Source: Candidatus Komeilibacteria bacterium (lineage in GTDB: Bacteria; Patescibacteriota; Patescibacteriia; UBA1558; S5-K13). Taken from it: 5,544 nt of DNA. The translations under genes and the position numbers were made by a program. A model generated the notes under the pieces. It was not told where the DNA came from. It did no database searches and saw only the letters and a program-made list of their open reading frames with translations. This document shows, in pieces, positions 1 to 3,627 of this stretch. Position 1 is the first letter of the stretch; the number at the start of each line of letters is the position of its first letter. The stretch is taken from NCBI GenBank assembly GCA_030591905.1, contig JAUVAE010000051.1:1-5544 (forward strand). Direction: 5' to 3'.

Positions 1-743
1 AAATTAACACAATATATAATTTGGTTGGTGTTTTATCTGCTGTTGGCGAAAAACACCCTGATTTAGCATGGGATGTTAATATGAATGCCTTAAAAAATAT
101 TTTAGACTTGGCAGTAGAATACAAAATAGATAGAATATTTTGGCCTAGCTCTATTGCTGCTTTTGGTCCAAGTACTCCTTTAGAAAATACCCCTCAAAAA
201 ACTGTTTTAGAACCGACAACTATGTATGGAGTTACTAAGGTTGCAGGTGAACTATTGTGCCAATATTATTTTGTTAAATATGGATTAGATGTTAGAAGCT
301 TAAGATATCCTGGTATAATTTCATGGAAAACACCGCCCGGTGGAGGAACAACAGACTATGCTGTAGCAATCTATCATGAAGCAATAAAAAATGGTAATTA
401 TAATTGTTTTGTAAGTGAGAATACAATACTCCCAATGATGTATATGGATGACGCTGTTAATGCCACTATCCAATTAATGGAAGCTGATTCAAAAGAAATA
501 ACTATCCGAACAGCCTATAATTTAACTGCTATCAGTTTTTCTGCTAAAGAACTAGCTGAAAATGTTGCTCAGCATATTAAAGACTTTACTTGTACTTTTA
601 CTCCTGATGAAAGACAAAAAATAGCAGATTCCTGGCCATCAACAATTGATGATTCACAAGCTAGGGAAGATTGGGGATGGCAACATCAATTTGATCTTGA
701 TCAAATATCGATTGATATGATTAAAAATCTGAAAAAGAAATAA
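1..743 (+). CDS. tdh: L-threonine 3-dehydrogenase, SDR type (5'-truncated by window edge)
   Basis: Partial gene, read in frame from base 3 with no stop before TAA at 741-743; 246 residues are visible. By family knowledge this enzyme oxidises L-threonine with NAD+ to 2-amino-3-ketobutyrate in the cytoplasm, the first step of threonine breakdown to glycine and acetyl-CoA. Seen in the sequence: the short-chain dehydrogenase catalytic pair YGVTK (Tyr codon 225-227, Lys four residues later), the preceding active-site serine segment WPSSIAAFGP, and blocks typical of the SDR-type threonine dehydrogenases rather than general sugar epimerases: RYPGIISWKTPPGGGTTDYA, PMMYMDDA and ADSWPSTIDDSQAREDWGW near the C-terminus. 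The N-terminal Rossmann GxxGxxG, about 65-70 residues, lies off the left edge. The TTG at 21 is internal to the protein (the frame is open upstream as INTIYN), not the real start. The gene ends 19 bases before a hairpin terminator. The alternative is a generic NAD-dependent epimerase, which the conserved blocks make unlikely. Confidence 0.9.
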   Translation, partial: INTIYNLVGVLSAVGEKHPDLAWDVNMNALKNILDLAVEYKIDRIFWPSSIAAFGPSTPLENTPQKTVLEPTTMYGVTKVAGELLCQYYFVKYGLDVRSLRYPGIISWKTPPGGGTTDYAVAIYHEAIKNGNYNCFVSENTILPMMYMDDAVNATIQLMEADSKEITIRTAYNLTAISFSAKELAENVAQHIKDFTCTFTPDERQKIADSWPSTIDDSQAREDWGWQHQFDLDQISIDMIKNLKKK

Positions 744-761
744 AATAAACACATTATAATT

Positions 762-794
762 AACGATCTATTATATAGGTCGTTTTTTATTTTT
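762..794 (+). terminator. Rho-independent terminator of tdh
   Basis: The arms acgatcta (763-770) and taggtcgt (776-783) pair over 8 bp with one G-U wobble around a 5-nt loop, extended by an A-T pair. They are followed directly by a T-rich tract, TTTTTTATTTTT. The hairpin lies 19-20 bases after the tdh stop codon. On the opposite strand no T tract follows, so it acts for the plus-strand gene. Confidence 0.8.
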
Positions 795-829
795 AAAAGT
801 AAGAACAGGACTTTGAATCCTGTTCTTAC
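791..829 (-). terminator. Hairpin terminator of the minus-strand tRNA unit
   Basis: A perfect 12-bp inverted repeat (799-810 against 818-829) with a 7-nt loop lies just past the 3' end of tRNA-His. Read on the minus strand, the hairpin is followed by TTTTAAAAATAAAAAA, a short U run and then A-rich sequence. The U tract is weak but the stem is very stable. It sits back to back with the tdh terminator, as expected where two convergent transcripts end. Confidence 0.65.
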
Positions 830-833
830 ACGA

Positions 834-909
834 TGGGGTGCCTAGAGAGAATCGAACTCTCATTAGCGGTACCACAAACCGCTGTGTTAACCGTTACACC
901 ATAGGCACC
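834..909 (-). tRNA. tRNA-His (anticodon GTG), CCA encoded
   Basis: A complete cloverleaf reads on the minus strand. The acceptor is GTGCCTA/TAGGCAC, with an extra G at -1 (complement of 909) facing discriminator C73 (complement of 837); this G-1:C73 pair is the identity element of histidine tRNAs. The D-arm is GTGT...ACAC, the anticodon arm GCGGT-TTGTGGT-ACCGC with anticodon GTG at 873-875, and the T-arm GAGAG-TTCGATT-CTCTC. The variable loop is short. The 3' CCA is encoded at 834-836. The 5' end (G-1 to about C4) also forms one arm of the palindrome at 905-945, so the first acceptor bases can pair either with their own 3' strand or with sequence immediately upstream. Confidence 0.95.
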
Positions 910-945
910 ACGTAAAAGCTCAGCTACGCTGAGCTCACGTGGTGC
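905..945. repeat. Left bipartite palindrome of the GIY-YIG element
   Basis: The outer arms gcaccacgt (905-913) and acgtggtgc (937-945) pair perfectly over 9 bp. Inside, agctcagc (917-924) and gctgagct (928-935) pair over 8 bp around the triloop TAC, separated from the outer stem only by AAA on one side and C on the other. On the plus strand the core reads CCACGTAAAA, inner hairpin, TCACGTGG (908-942). The same outer sequence in opposite orientation flanks the other side of the nuclease gene (1281-1309), with a different inner hairpin. The left outer arm overlaps the first bases of tRNA-His. Confidence 0.85.
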
Positions 946-957
946 ACCATTTTAAAA

Positions 958-1251
958 CTATTTTAAAATAGAACATCGCGTGAGCTTTTTACGTTGATTA
1001 TTTTTAAAATACTCTTTTAACTGTTTATCTAAATATTTTTTACCAGAGCCACTCTTTAAAAACTTTTCTCTATTTAATGCATCTTCTTTTATTAAGTATG
1101 CTTCATAATAAATAAGCTTCCAAGGCCTTAACTCACTAGTATAACTACTAAGTCCATTATTATGTGCTAATAATCGCTTCTTAACTGATCTTGTAAATCC
1201 AGTATAAAGAGATTTATTCTTTATACTTTGTAAAATATAAACATAATACAT
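958..1251 (-). CDS. Single-domain GIY-YIG endonuclease family protein
   Basis: 97 residues. The GIY-YIG fold is a small nuclease domain used by homing endonucleases, UvrC and stand-alone UPF0213/YhbQ-like proteins; the substrate here is unknown. Visible residues: VYI (4-6, the GIY strand, Tyr5), YTG (16-18, the YIG strand), Arg26 in KKRLLAHNNG with His30, and Glu62 in REKFLKSG. All the usual catalytic positions are therefore present. The domain normally ends near YFKNN (about residue 85); the extra tail QRKKLTRCSILK is partly encoded by a collapsed copy of the flanking repeat. I chose ATG at 1249-1251 because MYYVYILQS is the usual family start. A GTG at 1282-1284 is in frame but would lie inside the palindrome and add eleven unrelated residues. 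No good Shine-Dalgarno is visible (AAGAAAAGTGAT before ATG). The gene sits in the same orientation between tRNA-Arg and tRNA-His and could be co-transcribed with them. Confidence 0.88.
   Translation of the reverse strand: MYYVYILQSIKNKSLYTGFTRSVKKRLLAHNNGLSSYTSELRPWKLIYYEAYLIKEDALNREKFLKSGSGKKYLDKQLKEYFKNNQRKKLTRCSILK
976..994 (-). repeat. Collapsed repeat copy inside the GIY-YIG coding sequence
   Basis: Read on the minus strand this stretch contains ACGTAAAA (994-987), then AGC, then TCACG (983-979). That is the shared outer sequence of the two flanking palindromes with the inner hairpin reduced to three bases. In frame it encodes the last part of the nuclease tail (R-K-K-L-T-R). It has the same orientation as the right-hand palindrome. 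The match is 13 positions in two blocks, so chance in AT-rich DNA is possible but unlikely this close to the two full copies. Confidence 0.5.
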
Positions 1252-1280
1252 ATCACTTTTCTTATAAACACTAGGGTGTG

Positions 1281-1309
1281 CCACGTGAACGCGAAGCGTT
1301 TTTACGTGG
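1281..1309. repeat. Right bipartite palindrome of the GIY-YIG element
   Basis: The outer arms ccacgt (1281-1286) and acgtgg (1304-1309) pair perfectly. The inner arms aacgc (1288-1292) and gcgtt (1296-1300) pair over 5 bp around the triloop GAA. On the minus strand it reads CCACGTAAAA, then the remaining inner hairpin, then TCACGTGG: the same 10-nt and 8-nt outer blocks as the left palindrome, inverted. The first three bases on the minus strand are the encoded CCA of tRNA-Arg, so the tRNA 3' end is part of the stem. The outer stem may extend with a bulge into the GGGG of the acceptor stem (facing CACACCC on the other side). Confidence 0.85.
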
Positions 1310-1381
1310 TACCCCGGCTAAGAATCGAACTTAGGTCTAAAGCTTAGAAGGCTCTTGTTCTATCCACTGAACTACCGGGGC
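1307..1381 (-). tRNA. tRNA-Arg (anticodon TCT), CCA encoded
   Basis: A complete cloverleaf reads on the minus strand. The acceptor is GCCCCGG/CCGGGGT with a G1-U72 wobble, the discriminator is A, and CCA is encoded at 1307-1309. The D-arm is GTTC...GAAC with AGTGGATA in the loop. The anticodon arm is AGAGC-CTTCTAA-GCTTT with anticodon TCT (1346-1348), reading AGA/AGG arginine codons that are common in AT-rich genomes. The T-arm is CTAAG-TTCGATT-CTTAG. It lies upstream of the GIY-YIG gene and tRNA-His in the same orientation. The only likely promoter is further upstream, at 1513-1540. Confidence 0.94.
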
Positions 1382-1441
1382 ATAATTTAAACATAAATAA
1401 ACTAATTGTTAAAAGACTAATCATATAAGTAACTACTTCTC

Positions 1442-1478
1442 GCCCCGTGACTAACAGGATCCACTGAACTACAGGGGC
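1442..1478 (-). pseudogene. Degenerate tRNA remnant (tRNA-Arg-like 5' half)
   Basis: The minus strand begins GCCCCTGTAGTTCAGTGGAT, which matches the acceptor and D-arm of the neighbouring tRNA-Arg (19 of the first 20 bases, one G-to-T difference). The usual D-stem 3' strand, anticodon arm and T-loop are missing. A short stretch (CCTGTTAGTCAC) leads directly to GGGGC, which can still pair with the opening GCCCC. A full tRNA needs about 72 bases; only 37 are present, and AGA rather than CCA follows. It looks like a tRNA with internal deletions, first in the same operon as tRNA-Arg and tRNA-His. Alternatively it is a duplicated fragment of tRNA-Arg left by recombination. Confidence 0.6.
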
Positions 1479-1512
1479 AAAATAAAAATACAACTAATAA
1501 TGATGTTCTACA

Positions 1513-1540
1513 ACTATACCAGAAAAATGAAAAAAGTCAA
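1513..1540 (-). promoter_or_regulatory. Sigma-70-type promoter for the tRNA / GIY-YIG unit
   Basis: On the minus strand, TTGACT (1540-1535; 5 of 6 to the -35 consensus) is followed by a 16-bp spacer and TATAGT (1518-1513; 5 of 6 to the -10 consensus). The -10 is preceded by TGG, giving an extended -10 (TGnTATAGT). The predicted start is near 1506, about 28 bases before the tRNA remnant and about 125 before tRNA-Arg. The -35 overlaps the end of the preceding gene's terminator hairpin and U tract, so termination and initiation share the same bases. Confidence 0.6.
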
Positions 1541-1573
1541 TCCTGTTAAATCCATCTAGCCATTAAACAGGAT
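1530..1573 (-). terminator. Terminator of the small CxxC protein gene
   Basis: Read on the minus strand, atcctgtt (1573-1566) pairs with aacaggat (1547-1540). After one T-T mismatch, three more A/T pairs extend the stem, leaving a loop of about 10 bases. The hairpin is followed by TGAC and six Ts (1535-1530). It begins about 13 bases after the stop codon of the gene ending at 1586. The four-base gap before the T run makes it somewhat imperfect. Confidence 0.6.
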
Positions 1574-1585
1574 AAATATTTGAGG

Positions 1586-1846
1586 CTATTTTTTCTTTTT
1601 AATCCTGGAAATTTTCTCAGCTGTTCTTTTACTACTAAGCTCTTGCTGACGAGGATCCTTCATTGACTGACCATGAATCACCATTTTAGAATCTTTATGT
1701 TTATTTTCTAACTCTTTATCTCCATAAACTTCTTCTTCATAACAAAAAACACAAAACCCATTCATAAAAATTGGCTCCTCGTGGCATTTCTTACATAAAT
1801 TTTCACCCTCTTGACTAGTATTTTCTTTTAAATTTTTTTCTAACAT
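1586..1846 (-). CDS. Small CxxC-CxxC (zinc-ribbon-like) hypothetical protein
   Basis: 86 residues; I do not recognise a named family. The central part holds two Cys pairs, CKKC (18-21) and CVFC (32-35), spaced by ten residues. This is the layout of a small zinc-binding ribbon or knuckle. The flanks are strongly charged: an acidic, Glu-rich first third and a Lys/Arg-rich C-terminus ending RIKKKK, which could contact nucleic acid. There is no signal peptide or membrane segment. The start is ATG at 1844-1846; a GAAGG motif lies 13 bases upstream, rather far for a Shine-Dalgarno site. The gene is isolated between the terminator at 1902-1933 and its own at 1530-1573, so it is probably monocistronic. 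Upstream AT-rich DNA offers only a weak promoter candidate (TTGATA at 1900-1895, with a poor -10, CAAAAT, 17 bases on). Function unknown. Confidence 0.75.
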   Translation of the reverse strand: MLEKNLKENTSQEGENLCKKCHEEPIFMNGFCVFCYEEEVYGDKELENKHKDSKMVIHGQSMKDPRQQELSSKRTAEKISRIKKKK

Positions 1847-1901
1847 AATAAATGATTTACCTTCTACTATAATTTTGTCATATTAAATGCTTTTTATCAA
1901 T

Positions 1902-1933
1902 AAAAAAGGTCCTATATAAATAATATAGGACCT
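1902..1933 (-). terminator. Strong rho-independent terminator of the uvrA-ligase gene block
   Basis: A perfect 11-bp stem (1907-1917 against 1923-1933) with a 5-nt loop is followed, on the minus strand, by six Ts (1907-1902) and ATTG. It starts 8 bases after the stop codon of the 112-residue gene. It separates the four-gene minus-strand block from the small CxxC protein gene. Confidence 0.85.
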
Positions 1934-1941
1934 ACTTCTTG

Positions 1942-2280
1942 TTAAAAATTAAAGCTAACATTATTTTCAATACTCCACTCTTTTTTTAAAAAGAGCTTGA
2001 GAGAAGATTCTTCTGTAAAAAATTCCATATTAATGTCACCAACTAGAATTTCAACTCTTTCATGGAGATCCTCTCCTAGGACTTTTTCGTTTGGATATAA
2101 AAATATAATTATATCAGCTTGGAAATCAATAATTTCATCTTCAATACATTCTAGAATCTTTAAAGGATCTGGAGCAAAAGATTTTAAATCAATAACTTTT
2201 TCCAATTTTTCTAAAAACTCTTGCATTGATATGAGTAAATTGACATCTTCTCCAAAAAAAATCATTTTTTTCTTGCACAT
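1942..2280 (-). CDS. Hypothetical 112-residue protein, possibly a degenerate receiver-like fold
   Basis: Not recognised. The order of predicted elements is a strand (KMIFFGED, 5-12), a helix (LLISMQEFLEKLEKV), a strand (IDLKSFA), a helix (PLKILECIEDEII), and a hydrophobic strand (ADIIIFLYP, 55-63) followed by further helix/strand alternation. It is soluble, acidic, and has no signal peptide. The alternation and the acidic pair after strand 1 are reminiscent of a CheY-like receiver, but the place where the phospho-accepting Asp would sit (end of the third strand) is Leu/Tyr. If related, it would not be phosphorylated in the usual way; this comparison is speculative. I start it at ATG 2278-2280 because a canonical GGAGG lies 5-6 bases upstream; the in-frame ATG at 2304 would place that site inside the gene. 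It is the last gene of the minus-strand block, 36 bases after the ligase-like gene. Confidence 0.7.
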   Translation of the reverse strand: MCKKKMIFFGEDVNLLISMQEFLEKLEKVIDLKSFAPDPLKILECIEDEIIDFQADIIIFLYPNEKVLGEDLHERVEILVGDINMEFFTEESSLKLFLKKEWSIENNVSFNF

Positions 2281-2283
2281 TTT

Positions 2284-2294
2284 AACCTCCAAAT
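2284..2294 (-). promoter_or_regulatory. Canonical Shine-Dalgarno site deciding the start at 2280
   Basis: The minus strand reads TTTGGAGGTTAAA directly before ATG (2280). This is the only textbook ribosome-binding site seen in the window, and it decides against the upstream ATG at 2304. Confidence 0.8.
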
Positions 2295-2316
2295 TTTTTA
2301 TCATTCCTTTTTAAAC

Positions 2317-3594
2317 TTACATTAAATCATTCTTAAAATCAATACTCTTTCTATTTATTAAACCAATAATTAGAAAAGTAATAATCAAACCGCTCCAATA
2401 AGTCCAAAAATAATGGTCAAAAAAGTTAATTATTATAATAGATAGAATTATTAGTCCTAGAATAAATTTATTTAAATTATTAGAACTAAAAGCTTTATAC
2501 AAAGAAAAAATCAATAAATAAGCATAAGAAAGAAATCCTAAAATTCCCAATTCTACAAAAATTAATAAATAAACATTATGAACTGGTTGATAATCCCAAG
2601 TATTTAAAGTATTATCAATATTTTTATGAACAACAAGTATATAATTATTAATTCCATATCCCAAAAACCAATTCTTATCTAATAAACTCAAGGCTTGATT
2701 TTTCAAAACTACTCTCTCAATATTTGATTTAATCTCTAATCTCTCTTGTTGTTGAATTCTAGTTCTAAAAAAGTCATTGAATAAAACAAAACTAATACTG
2801 GAAATTAAAAGTAAAATTATTAAAACAGATACAAATTTTTTAAAATTTCTTTTCTTAAATATAGAATAAATAAATAGTATAAATAAGCTTAAAAATAAAG
2901 CTAAAAATGCTGACCTAGAAAAGGTTAAAATTAAAGCACTAAATAATATACTCAGAGTAAAATAAAATAAAATTAATTTCTTTTTTTGAATTAAAAAAAT
3001 ACCGATTAAAAATAAAATTGCTATCACCAAAAATCCACCAAAAATATTTGGATGAGAAAATCCTCCATAAGCCCTTAATAACCTCCCAAAACTTCCTTCT
3101 AAAACCGAAACTCCTCCTTGGCTTGAAATTTGTTCAGCAATTCCTAAATATTTATTAGCCCAGACACTTTGAGAAAAAAATTGATATATTCCCAAAATAC
3201 TATGAATAAACATACTTGCTATAAACGCTATTCTAATTTTTAAAGAATCAATATTGATTTTAGTGAGTAAAAAGTACAAAACTATTGCCTCCATTAATTT
3301 TATTAAGCCGTAGAAATATAATTGCTGATTTATTGCTCCTAGAAATGTAATTACTACAATTAATAAAAAAACAAAAATGATCGAAGTAGATTTAGATACC
3401 TTTCTTTTAGACGCATTCACTTTTTGAATATAAATTACTGAACAAATAATCAATAAAATCAAAATTAACTCACTTAAATAGAAAGAGAGCTTACCATATT
3501 CAAAGACATCTCCATTTAAAGTTATAGAATTATAAATATATCTAGTTTGCCAAGGAATTAAGAATACAAAAATATAAAGCAAATATTCTATCAA
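2317..3594 (-). CDS. O-antigen ligase / polymerase-like (Wzy_C family) membrane protein
   Basis: 425 residues with about ten or more hydrophobic membrane segments, the first at residues 3-14 and others spread to the C-terminus. Wzy/WaaL-type proteins transfer or polymerise undecaprenyl-linked glycans at the outer face of the cytoplasmic membrane. Family hallmarks: RAYGGFSHPNIFGG (174-187) before a membrane helix, LTFSRSAFLALF (223-234, the conserved S-R-S/G turn), then a large external loop (about 274-340) with the terminal blocks FLGYGINNY (310-318) and QPVHNVYLLIFVELGILGF (336-354), where the conserved His-Asn lies. These proteins cannot be sorted into ligase or polymerase by sequence alone. 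The start is TTG at 3592-3594; no ATG is available downstream of the in-frame stop, and no Shine-Dalgarno is visible. It follows the nucleotidyltransferase-like gene by 33 bases. No glycosyltransferase genes are visible in the window. Confidence 0.88.
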   Translation of the reverse strand: MIEYLLYIFVFLIPWQTRYIYNSITLNGDVFEYGKLSFYLSELILILLIICSVIYIQKVNASKRKVSKSTSIIFVFLLIVVITFLGAINQQLYFYGLIKLMEAIVLYFLLTKINIDSLKIRIAFIASMFIHSILGIYQFFSQSVWANKYLGIAEQISSQGGVSVLEGSFGRLLRAYGGFSHPNIFGGFLVIAILFLIGIFLIQKKKLILFYFTLSILFSALILTFSRSAFLALFLSLFILFIYSIFKKRNFKKFVSVLIILLLISSISFVLFNDFFRTRIQQQERLEIKSNIERVVLKNQALSLLDKNWFLGYGINNYILVVHKNIDNTLNTWDYQPVHNVYLLIFVELGILGFLSYAYLLIFSLYKAFSSNNLNKFILGLIILSIIIINFFDHYFWTYWSGLIITFLIIGLINRKSIDFKNDLM

Positions 3595-3627
3595 TTTATT
3601 TAATTTATTAAGAATATTATAAACTAA

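Larger units (their letters stand above)
908..1309 (-). mobile_element. Candidate GIY-YIG nuclease mini-element between tRNA-Arg and tRNA-His
   Basis: A block of about 402 bp begins with CCACGTAAAA at 908 and ends with its inverse complement at 1309, so it has inverted terminal sequences of 10 bp. Each belongs to a longer two-stem palindrome. It carries one gene, a small GIY-YIG endonuclease. The ends coincide with the encoded CCA of tRNA-Arg and with the first two bases (G-1, G1) of tRNA-His, leaving both tRNAs intact. A 4-bp direct repeat ACGT (910-913 and 1304-1307) could be a target duplication but is too short and too palindromic to be convincing. That the block moves is inference; the palindromes could instead be RNA-processing or termination structures in a tRNA operon. 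Confidence 0.4.

Noticed and set aside
1252..1284. Upstream GTG start (1284) for the GIY-YIG gene
   Set aside because: It would begin inside the palindrome and add MAHPSVYKKSD before MYYVYILQS, where family members normally start; there is no ribosome-binding site for it.
908..1309. CRISPR or tandem-repeat interpretation of the repeated CCACGT sequences
   Set aside because: There are only two full copies, in opposite orientation and separated by a gene, with no regular spacers and no cas genes in view.
1384..1412. TTAACA-17-TAAATT promoter just before tRNA-Arg
   Set aside because: The -10-like hexamer ends only two bases before the tRNA's first base, too close for a transcription start. The sequence is generic AT-rich DNA and the site at 1513-1540 is far better.
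1442..1478. tRNA remnant as one exon of an intron-split tRNA
   Set aside because: Nothing downstream completes it: the next tRNA sequence (1381-1307) is already a full, self-contained tRNA-Arg, and there are no group I intron core elements in the 60-base gap.
2281..2304. Upstream ATG (2304) for the 112-residue gene
   Set aside because: The GGAGG site lies between it and ATG 2280, so the downstream start is the better choice.
1997..2314. 105-codon plus-strand reading frame
   Set aside because: It lies antisense to the 112-residue minus-strand gene, which has a canonical Shine-Dalgarno site and terminator. The translation is Ser/Ile/Lys-rich with no recognisable domain.
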